Shown piece after piece: positions 43,192 through 52,907 of a DNA stretch of 64,000 nt. This DNA is from CBDCYS01 sp965226245. GTDB taxonomy: Bacteria > Acidobacteriota > Terriglobia > Bryobacterales > UBA6623. The first letter of the stretch is position 1; every line of letters begins with the position of its first letter. The position numbers were made by a program, and so were the translations under genes. Location: the NCBI GenBank assembly GCA_965226245.1, contig CBDDCL010000015.1:1550001-1614000 (forward strand), read 5' to 3'. Under the pieces are notes generated by a model. It searched no databases, was not told the DNA's origin, and saw only the letters and a list, made by a program, of their open reading frames with translations.

Positions 43192-43430
43192 AGCCACGTC
43201 CACGTGGCTTGATTTCACATAGGCCGATCCTTTGAGGCCCGGCGTCCCCGCACCCCCAGAAATCTGCTCCTGGCGAACGACCGTTAGCGACGGTCGTTCG
43301 GGGGAGGGGGTGGGTCCCAAGACCGGCCGACTCGTGCACGGACCGGGCGCCTCATTCCCCCCGCAAGGCCGGTGCTCCGGCCTTGCGGGGCCTGGGGTGG
43401 GCAACAAAACCAGCCGTTCCCAACGGCTGG
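43192..43430. repeat. Hairpin cluster next to the IS nest
   Basis: REP-C AGCCACGT-CC-ACGTGGCT at 43192-43209. A 14 bp perfect stem, CCCCGCAAGGCCGG (43359-43372) with CCGGCCTTGCGGGG (43377-43390), loop TGCT. A 9 bp stem, CCAGCCGTT (43410-43418) with AACGGCTGG (43422-43430). The last stem abuts the cut end of the IS1634 relic. Confidence 0.75.
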
Positions 43431-44132
43431 TCCCAGCATGAGGTGAACTTCGCCCGCGAGAAGTTGTTGGAAGGCAAGTATGTGATGCAGACCGAGGAGA
43501 GGGATCTGACGCCGCTGGAAGCGGTCGCGGCTTACAAAGAACTCAACGAAGTCGAGCGCGGCTTTGCGCAGTTGAACCTAAATCCGGCGGTTGGTCGTTT
43601 GGATCTACCGCAACCCTCTGAAAGCACGTCAGATGGCGACCGATCGAAGTGGAACTTGAAGGTGACAATTTCAACTGCTCCGCAGTTGCAATCCTGACAG
43701 ATAAGATTCGTTATTTCAGTATCTTACGGAAGAGTTCCAGTCTCCCCAACTGCCGGATTTAGGTTGAAGGGTTTGCTCCAGGTGCGGCCGGTGTATCACC
43801 GCCGCGACGAGCGGGTGCGGGCGCATGTGTTCGTGGCGGCGCTGGCGTTGTTGCTGGACCGCGCCCTGGAGAAGAAGCTGCGGGTGGCGGGCAGCGGGCT
43901 ATCCTCGGCGGCGGCCTGGCGGGCCCTGGAGACGGTGCGGGTGGTGGAGCTGGAGTTGGGCCAGCGGCGCAAACGCTGTGTCACGCGCGGCAGCCGCCAG
44001 GCCGCGGAAGTGCTGCGCGTGCTGGGCCTGAGGCAACAACTCGACCCGCCGCCGCCCGCCGGCCTGGAAACCATCATGTAGTGACCAAAACCAAAAACCG
44101 CCCCCGCCTTTTCAATCAGTTAGCAGGCCTAA
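43431..44132 (+). mobile_element. IS1634-family relic (3' third), interrupted by a MITE
   Basis: The plus-strand frame reads HEVNFAREKLLEGKYVMQTE...ERGFAQL, and after the MITE continues LLQVRPVYHRRDERVRAHVFVAALALLLDRALEKKL to PAGLETIM at 44080. It matches the minus-strand copy at 46-47.8 kb. The catalytic Glu (NEVERGF) is present but the first two Asp are lost. The element end (CCGCCTTTTCAATCAGTTAG) reaches about 44132. Its C-terminal tail is intact, unlike the other copy. Confidence 0.85.
43577..43763. mobile_element. 187 bp MITE with 5 bp target duplication
   Basis: Ends CCTAAATCCGGCGGTTGG (left) and the complement of CCTAAATCCGGCAGTTGG (right) are inverted repeats with one mismatch. The direct repeat TTGAA flanks it (43572-43576 and 43764-43768). 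The uninterrupted IS1634 copy has a single TTGAA at this place, which proves insertion. CCT-type ends and a 5 bp duplication fit a non-autonomous IS1380-type element. No coding capacity. Confidence 0.88.
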
Positions 44133-44348
44133 GGTTCTGCCCATAAATAATACCTCATTGTGGAGCGTATTCATTTCATATTAGTCGGGTCGTAAGACCC
44201 CGGCGGATACCCCTCAGTCCTTCTGTTGATCCCCTCCAAACTGCTTACAAGTGGTCTTCTGCGCTTGCTCGTCAGGAGTGGACACTCTGACGGCAACTTT
44301 GTTATAGTTCTTCCTGGAAGCAGAGAAAACAGGAGGAACTCTAACACT

Positions 44349-46056
44349 ATGAGAACCCCATCCCTACACGCCGAACGGTTGCTGCAGTTGCTGCGAAGGC
44401 GCAAAATCGCCACCATGGCCGAATGCAAGAAAGCCTTGGGAACCAAGGTGGATGTCAGCGTGTTCCGCAAACTCAAACCACTGGGCTATCGCAGCAGCTA
44501 TTCTCACCGCGGCAGCTACTATACCCTGCAGCAGATCCCGCGCTTCGATGAACACGGCCTGTGGTCATACAACTCGGTTTGGTTTTCCCGCTACGGCACT
44601 CTGTTGGCGACCACCGAGGCATTTGTCAACCGTTCCGAGAGCGGCTACTTCACCGAAGAACTGCAAAAGCTGCTTCACGCTGGTGTCAAGCAACCGTTGC
44701 TGCAGTTGGTCCAACAGGGCCGCATCGCTCGGGAGAAGGTGGCTGGACGCTATCTTTACTGTTCGATCGATGCGGTCCGGCAGCAGCGCCAGAGGCGGGC
44801 CCGGCGACAGCGCCAAGCCGAGCCGGAGTTGGGCGCCGGCCTGCTGCCAGGCGCGGGCGTCTGCGCGGAGGTGCAAGCGGCGATCGTGCTGTTCTTCAGC
44901 CTGCTCGATGAGAAACAACGTCGCCTGGGCGCCGGATTGGAGTCGCTCAAGCTGGGCCCTGGGGGAGATCGCCAGGTGGCCGAATTTCTCGGCATGGACC
45001 CGCATACGGTGGCCCGCGGCAAGCACGAGTTGCTCGCACACGATTTTGAAGTGGAACGAGTGCGCCGCAGCGGAGGCGGGCGCAAGCCGGTGGAAAAAAA
45101 ACGCCCCAAGTCATCCCTCGCATCGAAGAGTTGATGAAGCACGACAGCGCCGGCGACCCTATGACAGGACTCAAGCGGACGCGGCGGACGACACGGCGGA
45201 TCGCCGAGGAGTTGGCGACCCTGGGCATCCAGGTCAGCAAGAACACCGTGGGCCGGCTGCTGCAGCAGATCGACTATTCTCTGCGGGTCAACCGCAAGCA
45301 GATCGCCTCCACCAAGAGCCCGGATCGCCAGCAACAGTTCCTCTATCTGGGGCAACTTCGGCAGCAGTTCAGCCGTCAAGCTCAACCCATCATCAGTGTC
45401 GATACCAAAAAGAAGGAACTGGTAGGCCGCTTCAAAAACAGCGGCGTCAAATGGGATCGGCAGCCGCTGTCGGTGAACGATCACGATTTCCCCTCCGACG
45501 CCGCGGGGATCGCGATTCCCTATGGCATCTACGATCTGCAACCAATCGCGGGGCGGTGTTTGTCGGCAGCAGTCACGAAACCTCCGAGTTCGCCGTTGAA
45601 TGCATCGAAAAGTGGTGGCGATGGGAGGGCTCGAAATCCTACCCGCAAGCCAAGCGGCTTTTGATCTTGGCCGACAGCGGCGGCAGCAACGGCCCCCGCC
45701 GCCGCGCCTGCAAGACGGCCATCCAGCAGAAACTCTGCCATCGCCACAGCCTGAGCGTCACCGTCAGCCACTACCCCCCGGGCGCCTCCAAATGGAATCC
45801 GATCGAGCACCGGTTATGTAGCGAAATCAGCAAGAACTGGGCCGCAGAACCGCTCAGCAGCTACGAGAAGATCCTCAACTTCATCCGCACCACGACTACG
45901 GCTGGCGGCCTGCGGGTGAGGGCCTACCTGGTGAGGAAAAGCTATGCTACAGGAACCAAGGTTTCCCAGCAGGCGATGCGTCAACTTGCGATGACCAAGC
46001 ACGACACCCTGCCGGCATGGAACTACACCCTCGATCCTGTAAAAAATGCGAAGTAA
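44349..46056 (+). pseudogene. ISAzo13-family transposase, two frame changes
   Basis: Part 1 (44349-45134) starts MRTPSLHAERLLQLLRRRKI and ends at an A8 run. A -1 shift there joins it to KTPQVIPRIEELMKHDSAG and SVDTKKKELVGRFKNSG...AIPYGIYDLQ. A second shift near 45545 (one base lost) joins GAVFVGSSHETSEFAVECIE, LLILADSGGSNG and HYPPGASKWNPIEHRL to the stop at 46056. The Asp residues of SVDTKKK and ADSGGSNG and the downstream Glu (NPIEHRL) form the DDE set. The first shift may be programmed; the second looks like damage. Confidence 0.8.
45094..45101 (+). promoter_or_regulatory. A8 slippery sequence in the ISAzo13 transposase
   Basis: Eight A residues in the zero frame GAA AAA AAA CGC permit a -1 slip (A AAA AAA). 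The -1 frame continues the transposase and the zero frame ends 11 codons later. A programmed frameshift is plausible; no obvious stimulatory stem was worked out. Confidence 0.5.
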
Positions 46057-46073
46057 TTCTTGGACAGACCCTT

Positions 46074-47786
46074 AGGCCTGCTAACTGATTGAAAAGGCGG
46101 GGGCGGTTTTTGGTTTTGGTCATTACATGATGGTTTCCAGGCCGGCGGGCGGCGGCGGCGGGTCGAGTTGTTGCGACAGGCCCAGCACCCGCAGCCGAGG
46201 ACAGCCCGCTGCCCGCTGCTCGCAGCTTCTTCTCCAGGGCGCGGTCCAGCAACAACGCCAGCGCCGCCACGAAGATATGCGCCCGCACCCGCTCGTCGCG
46301 GCGGTGATAGACCGGCCGCACCTGGAGCAAATCCTTCAACTGCGCAAAGCCGCGCTCCACTTCGTTGAGTTCTTTGTAGGCCGCGACCGCTTCCAGCGGC
46401 GTCAGATCCCTCTCCTCGGTCTGAATCACATACTTGCCCTCCAACAACTGCTCGCGGGCGAAGTTCAGCTCATGCTCGGCGTAGTGGAACTCGCCTTGCC
46501 GCAACCCCCACTGAAAGTAACGATGACCGTGATGCCGCCCCAGAATCGCTGCCGCCGCGCCGATCTTCTCGGGCTGCTTCAGCGCTCCCCGCTCGACCCG
46601 CTGCTGGAGACGCTCCAGCTTTTCCCGCACCCGCTCGCGGGCCTGTTCCCGCCGCGCCTGCTCGTACTGCTGGCGCTCCTCGCTGTCGACCACGAACACC
46701 CGCGCTCCCTGCCGCTTGCCCGCCACCTCCTGCACCCGCGTGCGCGGCGGCCGCGCTTTCTCGGAAGCCGTGATGCCCACCTCACACTCTTGCCACCCGT
46801 CCTTCGCCAACGCCTCTTCGATGTAGTCGGCAATGTCTTGGCGATTCCTGCGCTGCACGCCCATCAGATACCCTTGTCCGGCTTGGCGCAGCTCGTCCAG
46901 GTTGCCCAGCGTCACCATGCCGCGGTCCCCCACCCATACCACGCGCTGCAGCCCAAAGCGGCTCCGCAGGTCTTCCACTACCTCCAGCAAGGCCGCCTGG
47001 TCCGGGCGGTTGCCGGCAAAGACGTGATGGGCGATCGGCCAGCCCTGCATCATCACCACCCCCACCAACACTTGCCGCTTACGCGGTTGCGAGTCGCGGC
47101 TGTAGCCGAAGCGGCCCAACTCGGCCGGCCCCTGGCCCTCGAAATAGGTCGAGGTCAGATCATAAAAAACCAACTCCGGCGCCAAACTGAACAGGTCGCG
47201 CAACTGCCGCCAGAGCGCGGTTTCGATGTGCGCTTTGTGGGCCAGCAGATCGTCCAGCGTCTGATACCACAGCCGCAGTTGCTCGCAGGCCACTTTCACG
47301 CGCCGGCTTTGTTTCCACTGCGGCTGCCAACGGCTGCCAGCGGCGGTGGGGACATAGAAATCCTCCAGCCAATGGGCCAAGGCGTGCTCACTGCCCGGCC
47401 GCGTGAGCCGATTCGCCAGCAGCACGAAGACTCGTTCGGAGAGCGGCTGGCCGTGGCGCCGGGTGGCCGAGAGCCCGTCGAGGATCGGTCCCAGCGCCAG
47501 CTCGTCGAACAAGTGGCGGGCGGCGCGGAGCGGCCCCCAGCTCCAGGCCTGCGGCGCTGCGACTTGTTCGCTGGCCACCCAGCGGGGCGCCTCTTGGTCG
47601 GCTTGCAACAAGCGCACCAGCGAGTCCAGATGGGGTGCCAACAGGTCTTTGCGGCCCAAGTGAGCGACGACCCTTTGGCGGGGCTGGCCGTGGAGGCGAT
47701 AAGACTCGACCAGGCGCAGGTAGGTGTGGTTACCGGACTTGTGGGCGCGCAGGAACACGGGCGAATGGGTACACTACAATGATAGC
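46074..47786 (-). mobile_element. IS1634-family element, nearly full but 3' deleted
   Basis: A transposase begins at ATG 47758 (MFLRAHKSGNHTYLRLVESY). The DDE residues are visible in VFYDLTSTYFEG, VWVGDRGM and NEVERGFAQLKD. After GSGLSSAA the frame differs from the copy at 43.9 kb: about 110 bases are missing and the reading continues out of frame as GAGPVATTRP, then past the element end to a stop at 45947. The terminal CCTGCTAACTGATTGAAAAG is preserved at 46077-46096. Probably inactive or poorly active. Confidence 0.8.
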
Positions 47787-47922
47787 GCAATAAATCCGAT
47801 GGATAAAGGGAATAATCACGAAAGTACGAAAAAGAATTGTCACTACGTTTTTGGGGTCTCCGAGACACCGGCCTCGTGTTTTCAGTCACTTACGGGCAGA
47901 GGAGAGGTCAAAATCGGCCCAA

Positions 47923-48129
47923 ATGTGCAAACATGCGCTAGTCCGAAACTCCACGCCCCGCACCTGCACCGTCTGTACCCCTCCTCGCCGCACTCAGATC
48001 GACAAGGCCCTTCTCGCTGGAAAAGCCATCCGGGACATCGCCCGCCGTTATTCCATTTCAAAAACAGCCCTTCCGCGTTATTGCAAGAGCGCTGGGATAA
48101 GCTCAGGAATGAAGGGGCCTGCAAGATAA
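47923..48129 (+). pseudogene. Small HTH/zinc-knuckle protein remnant
   Basis: The frame contains CTVCTPPRRTQIDKALLAGKAIRDIARRYSISKTALPRY, a pattern of short proteins with a Cys pair and a resolvase-like HTH (IRDIARRYSISKTAL). The C-terminal part (CKSAGISSGMKGPAR) seems out of frame. It lies between the IS1634 element and the DUF3179 gene and may be a leftover phage or plasmid regulator. The rest of 47787-48220 shows nothing else. Confidence 0.4.
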
Positions 48130-48220
48130 GGAGAAGGCGAATCCCTCTTGGCCCTGAGCCTTGAGGAGGAACAGAACCGGTCAGTTCTGGAGCCCTACGG
48201 CCTGATCGCTTTGGCAGGAT

Positions 48221-49599
48221 CTATTTGATTAGCCGTGTCTCAGGATAGGCTGCGTACCACCTGAACCAGAAGGCTCGGTGAGCTGCGAGCCGGGGCAGCG
48301 TCTCACCGGAGCTCGATTCGAGGCGGTCTTCGTAGACGTTCCAATCTTGGCCTTCCTTATCGACTGCAACGTCTCTCGCATTCCAGGACTGAAATTGAAG
48401 CCCGCTCGTGCTGTATGCGCGGTTGGCGCCCGACCGATCCGTGAGTACAACGAAGGGATGGCCCCCAATCTGGTCGTGGTAGACGGCATTCTTGGCAAGG
48501 AACTTTGCCGAGATCGCCAACTGTTTGGTTTCATCCTCGGGCGCGATGAGGGCGAGCACCTCTGCCTTATTCTTGAGTCGCTTATCAAGTTCGGGGACGT
48601 TAAACATCAAATCGTCCGTGGCGAAGTACTCGCGATAGGCCGCGCCCTCGGAGTAATCGCGCTCGTGCCCGGTATCGAGCGAGAGCACTTGAGTATTCGG
48701 GTGTCGCTTGCGCCACTCGCCCCAAGTCGTGGTCACCACGCTACGGCGCTTCAAGGTGATGTCCTGATCGGCCAGCGGGCCGATCACGGGCTGTCCCCAA
48801 AGAGTGTTCCAGAGCGACTGGGTCGCTTCGTCGTACATCAGCTTGTTCGAACGAAAAAGAAACCCGCTTGTGCCTAGCTGGTGATTGACACCCTCGTGGG
48901 TTGTCTCGTAAAGCACCATCGAACCGCAGAGCGTGCAGTAAACTCCGGCCACCGCAACGCCGCCCACTGTATCGACGAACATCTCGTGCCACGCGAGGAT
49001 GCGCTTCGGGTAGGCGCGAGCGTCGCCTTCAACCTCGAGCCCAAAGACGACGTTCTTATCGTCTAGATAGTTGGCCTCGTCCGCACTTGTCATCTTGGGG
49101 TCCCGCAAAGGCCGAATGCCGTCTTGGCGCACTCCTCCCCAGCGAACTTCATCGAGGCGGATCTTAGTTGTTCGCTCGCCCGAAAAGTAGCCGCGAAACT
49201 TCGGGTCGATCAGGCCGTAAAGCGCAGCCTTGAATTCGGAGTAGTACGGGTGCAAGTCCCCCTGCGTTTTCCAAAGGAACTCCCACCAATCATTCCTTTC
49301 ATCACCGATCTTCTTTCCGGTCTTGTCTCGCAGGATCTCGAGCATTCTAGAGTAATCGTCCGGGGAGCGCGTAAGGCTCATCAGCTCCAAGAGCATCGGC
49401 GCGAAACTGTCGCGCCAATTCTGCTCAACGTAATCCAAAGCTTGCCCGGAAGCGCCGGGAGTCCCCGAAAGGACCTGCAGAACGGCGCCGATCGACGCAC
49501 GCGAGTCCGGCTCGGGAAGCGCCACCGCAGCGCTGCTGGTCGCGGCAAAGGTGATCGCGCCAAGAACGACGGCAACGAGCAGCACTCCGCCGACGGCCT
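48221..49599 (-). pseudogene. DUF3179 domain protein, 5' end severed by an IS1380 insertion
   Basis: The 450-residue body (RAYPKRILAWHEMFVDTVGG, VAGVYCTLCGSMVLYET, GFLFRSNKLMYDEATQSLWN) is a DUF3179 exported protein of unknown function. Its N-terminal anchor VGGVLLVAVVLGAITFAA lies just inside the break. The first 15 codons, from ATG 51450 (MRPHRAGSQSVGGRW), lie beyond the IS at 51404-51450 and join in frame once the element and one TTCCA copy are removed. A product could still start at an internal codon, so partial function is possible. Confidence 0.85.
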
Positions 49600-49604
49600 T
49601 CCAC

Positions 49605-51403
49605 CTGAATTATGCACTGCGGGGTGCACCTGAGGAGGGCTGAGCTGCGAGGGACCATTGGGCGACCCCCGAAAACATGGGGTAATAAGGTAGGCTGGCA
49701 AAGATTTCAGCTTCGCCAGCCAACCCCAAGGAGGTCACCCAAATGGTTACCAAGCGAAAACAGCATAGCTCCAAAAACCCCGCCAAACAAGGCCGCGGCG
49801 CGACGGCTCCGCAGCCCAATAAAATCGGGGCTTCCACGCCCTATCACTTCCGCGGCAAGAATCTGACTCCCTACGGCGGCCTGCTGCCGGTCGCCACCCT
49901 GCTCGAAAAACTCGGCTTCCAAGAGCTGCTGGAACAAACCCTCAGCGTCAAACGAATCACCCGTGTGATGAGCCTCTACCAGTTTGTGCTGGCCCTCGTG
50001 CTGGGCCTCTATGTCGGCTTTGCGCGGCTCAACCAACTCCGCTTCATCGCGCGCGACCCCATCCTGACCGGCATCTTGCAAGTGACGCGGCTGCCGCCGC
50101 AATCCACGCTGTGGCGCTTTCTGGCCTCGCTGCATCTCAACGTGGCGCGGCAGATCCTGTCGATGCAGCGCCAACTGCGCGAACGAGCCTGGGCGGCGGC
50201 CAACGTGCGGTTGACCACGGTGACGCTGGACACCGACACCACCGTGCACACCCTCTACGGCCAGCAGATGGGCGGGCGCAAGAGCTACAACCCCAAGAAC
50301 AAGGGCAAGCGCAGCTACCAGCCGATACTGACCTTCCTGGCCGAGACGCGCGAATACCTGATGGGCGGGTTGCACAATGGCGACCGGCCCACGGGCAAAG
50401 AGATCGCGGCGCACCTCGAAAGTGCTTTCCAGGCTTTGCCGGCCAGTGTGAAGCGGATCTTGGCGCGGGCCGATTCCGGCTTTTATTGCTGGGAAGCGGT
50501 GGCAGCCTACGAACAAGCGCATTGTCAGTTCGTCATCGTGGCGCGCAAGACCAGGCGACTGGTCGAGCAGTTGCAGCAAGCGGAATGGAAGCCCTCGCCC
50601 CACAGCGACGCTGCGGCGGAGTGCGAATTCCTCTGCCAGCCGCAAGGCTGGGGCAGGGCTTGCCGCTTTGTCGCGCTGCGTTATGAAAAGGAGCCGGAAA
50701 CCGAGGAGGTCGAGCAATATCAGTTGTTTGCAACCAGCGCTTACACCTACCGCGTGTTTGTGACCAACCTGGCCGAGCCGATCGCGGCGGTGGTGTGGTT
50801 TTACAATCAGCGGGCCGGGGCGGAAAACCTGATCAAGGAGGCCAACAACGATGCCGGGCTGGCGGCCCATCCTTCGCGCCGCTTTGACACCAACCGCAAT
50901 CACTTTCAGTTGGTCATGCTGGCCTACAACCTCAACTGCTGGCTGCTGCTGTTCCAGCGTGAAGCCGACGCCACCCCGGAGAAGCTGCGGCACACCACCC
51001 TGGCGACGGCGCGGCTGCGCTTTCTGTTCGTGGCGGCCAAGATCTGGCGGCACGCCGGCAGAACGGGCATCAGCTACAGCGATCAGTACCAGGAGCAGGG
51101 CCTGTTCGAGCGGCTGATGCGGCGGCTGCGGGCGATGGCGCCGCCGGGATCGAGCTGCGCGCCGGTGGTGGAGGGTGCGCTGCGTTGAGAGGTGCTCCAT
51201 GCATAAAATTTTATGCACTTGCTGCAAGCTACTGGGAACATGCCGTTTGCGAGCCCGCTTTTGCCCGCCCGGATTGGGAGGCGGCTCAAACCGGGAGGGA
51301 AACCGCGGAAAAGACGACTTGCTAAATCACTGAGTTGACACGACTGCCGCTACCGCCACAACTCCATCGGCGATGGCTACGCCGAACCTGTGCATAATTC
51401 AGG
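49605..51403 (+). mobile_element. Complete IS1380-family insertion sequence
   Basis: 1799 bp with perfect 14 bp terminal inverted repeats (CCTGAATTATGCAC at 49605, GTGCATAATTCAGG ending 51403). Flanked by the 5 bp direct repeat TTCCA (49600-49604 and 51404-51408). A perfect palindrome GCATAAAATTTTATGC follows the transposase near 51201. All parts are intact, so this is a recent insertion. Confidence 0.93.
49743..51188 (+). CDS. IS1380-family transposase
   Basis: Intact 481-residue DDE transposase. The catalytic residues are visible: Asp in TVTLDTDTTVHTLYG, Asp in ILARADSGFYCWEA and Glu in YNQRAGAENLIKEANND, in the YREK-like context typical of the family. The ATG at 49743 follows AAGGAGG. It lies inside an element with perfect ends and should be active. 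Confidence 0.94.
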   Translation: MVTKRKQHSSKNPAKQGRGATAPQPNKIGASTPYHFRGKNLTPYGGLLPVATLLEKLGFQELLEQTLSVKRITRVMSLYQFVLALVLGLYVGFARLNQLRFIARDPILTGILQVTRLPPQSTLWRFLASLHLNVARQILSMQRQLRERAWAAANVRLTTVTLDTDTTVHTLYGQQMGGRKSYNPKNKGKRSYQPILTFLAETREYLMGGLHNGDRPTGKEIAAHLESAFQALPASVKRILARADSGFYCWEAVAAYEQAHCQFVIVARKTRRLVEQLQQAEWKPSPHSDAAAECEFLCQPQGWGRACRFVALRYEKEPETEEVEQYQLFATSAYTYRVFVTNLAEPIAAVVWFYNQRAGAENLIKEANNDAGLAAHPSRRFDTNRNHFQLVMLAYNLNCWLLLFQREADATPEKLRHTTLATARLRFLFVAAKIWRHAGRTGISYSDQYQEQGLFERLMRRLRAMAPPGSSCAPVVEGALR

Positions 51404-51896
51404 TTCCACCGTCCACCCACGGATTGACTTCCTGCTCTATGAGGACGCATCCACAGACTCTCCCTCCTATCATTGGGTACGTACGGGCACCCCCGACAGT
51501 TACGGAGCCCCCTTAGCCAGCTTTGACATGACCTCAGCGCCTGTCTCCACAGAGGTTGTCGGGGAGCGGGTTGATCGCGGTCCTGAGCCATCTCGGCCAA
51601 GATCGATTCCAGCCGCTCGCCCGAGAACGGGGATTGTTCCATGTCAATGAAGCGCCACTCCTGATTGGCGACCGCCCCGCTAGGACCGCCGTGTTCCTAA
51701 AATGACGGGAAACGAACTCTCACATTCGGGCAGGGGTTGTCGACGAGAGGGCACCAAGCGGCCCCAAAACTGGGTTAACTGCTTTCATTGGAACTGGATG
51801 TAATGCTGCAAAGTATTCGGTCCGAAAGGAAGATACTTGCGCCGATCATGAGGTGTCGATCCTGTGGTACGGAACACCGCATGGCTGAACCCCGTG
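51404..51896. other. 5' remnant of the DUF3179 gene and unassigned DNA
   Basis: 51404-51450 (minus) encodes the first 15 residues of the DUF3179 protein. Further upstream on the minus strand the frame continues as QEWRFIDMEQSPFSGERLESILAEMAQD (51560-51660). It looks protein-like, but I cannot name a family; it may be the tail of another gene. From 51670 to 51896 I see nothing. Confidence 0.45.
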
Positions 51897-52811
51897 TCAC
51901 CCACGCCGCTCCGGCTTGAGGAACGTTCCCTGCTCAAGCTCTTGGAACGCCTGCCGGAGCTGCTCCTGCGTGTTCATCACGATCGGGCCACGCCAAGCCA
52001 CGGGCTCCTCCAGTGGCTTTCCCGAGACCAGCAGGAACCGCATCCCTTCCGCTCCCGCCTGCACTGTGAGTTCGTCGCCGCGGTCAAAGAGCACAAGCGA
52101 GCGGTTGTCCACTTCCGCGATAGGCGCTCTCTGTGTCCCGCTGGCCGCCTCGGTCCGCACTGGCAACGGATTCGAAGCGTTGCCGAACTTGCCGGTCCCC
52201 GCGAAGACGTACGCGAAAGCATGCCGAGTCGTCTCAACCGGCAGCTTCTTCTTCTTGCCCGGCGGAATCGACACATCAAGATAGATGGGGTCGGCAGCCA
52301 TCCCGTCTACGGGTCCGGACTTGCCCCAGAAACTCCCGCAGACAACGCGGACCTGCGTCCCGTCGTCATCCGTCACCACTGGGATGTCAGCCGCCGTCAC
52401 CTCCTGGTAGCGGGGCGCCGTCATTTTGAGTGACGAGGGGAGGTTCCCCCAGAGCTGAAAACCATGCATCCGCCCCGCTTCGTCTCCCTTAGGCATCTCC
52501 TGGTGGATAATCCCGCTGCCGGCCGTCATCCACTGCACATCGCCGGCGGCGATAGCGCCGCTGTTCCCCAAGCTATCGCCGTGCTCCACGGTTCCGGCCA
52601 GGACATATGTGATGGTCTCGATTCCGCGGTGGGGGTGCCACGGGAAGCCCGCTAGATAATCCTCCGGAACATCGTTGCGGAAATCGTCCAAAAGAAGGAA
52701 AGGGTCGAAGTCAGACGTGTCGCCGCAGCCAAACGCTCGGCGCAAGTGCACACCCGCGCCTTCGAGCGTCGGCTTGGCCCGGATGAGCCGCTTGACGGGT
52801 CGAAGTGACAT
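51897..52811 (-). CDS. Pirin family protein
   Basis: The 304-residue bicupin shows the pirin metal site HPHRGIETITYVLAGTVEHGDS...GSGIIHQEMP (three His and one Glu) in the N-terminal cupin, and the pirin C-terminal domain with MRFLLVSGKPLEEPVAWRGPIVMNT. Some pirins have quercetinase activity and others are redox sensors; the role here is not deducible. The start is ATG 52811. It is intact although it sits between two rearranged blocks. Confidence 0.92.
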   Translation of the reverse strand: MSLRPVKRLIRAKPTLEGAGVHLRRAFGCGDTSDFDPFLLLDDFRNDVPEDYLAGFPWHPHRGIETITYVLAGTVEHGDSLGNSGAIAAGDVQWMTAGSGIIHQEMPKGDEAGRMHGFQLWGNLPSSLKMTAPRYQEVTAADIPVVTDDDGTQVRVVCGSFWGKSGPVDGMAADPIYLDVSIPPGKKKKLPVETTRHAFAYVFAGTGKFGNASNPLPVRTEAASGTQRAPIAEVDNRSLVLFDRGDELTVQAGAEGMRFLLVSGKPLEEPVAWRGPIVMNTQEQLRQAFQELEQGTFLKPERRG

Positions 52812-52907
52812 TTTGGCCTCCAGTACCGAGAGTCTACCTTGAAATCGATTGCAGAGGCGTCTACCCCCTCGATGAGCTTCTGAAGGACTTCACGCAGCGG
52901 TTAGTTG

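Larger units (their letters stand above)
44133..46071 (+). mobile_element. ISAzo13-family insertion sequence, degenerate
   Basis: The imperfect ends GGTTCTGCCCATAAATAA (left) and GGGTCTGTCCAAGAATTA (right, complement) bound a transposase of the ISAzo13 family. The flanks are inverted IS1634 ends (AGCAGGCCTAA on the left, TTAGGCCTGCT on the right), so the element lies between two convergent IS1634 copies. I see no direct target duplication. Confidence 0.75.

Noticed and set aside
46127..47782. 551-codon plus-strand frame across the IS1634 element
   Set aside because: Antisense shadow of the transposase, whose DDE motifs are clear on the minus strand.
49707..51227. 506-codon minus-strand frame across the IS1380 element
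   Set aside because: Antisense shadow of an intact transposase; it extends almost to the element ends without any domain.
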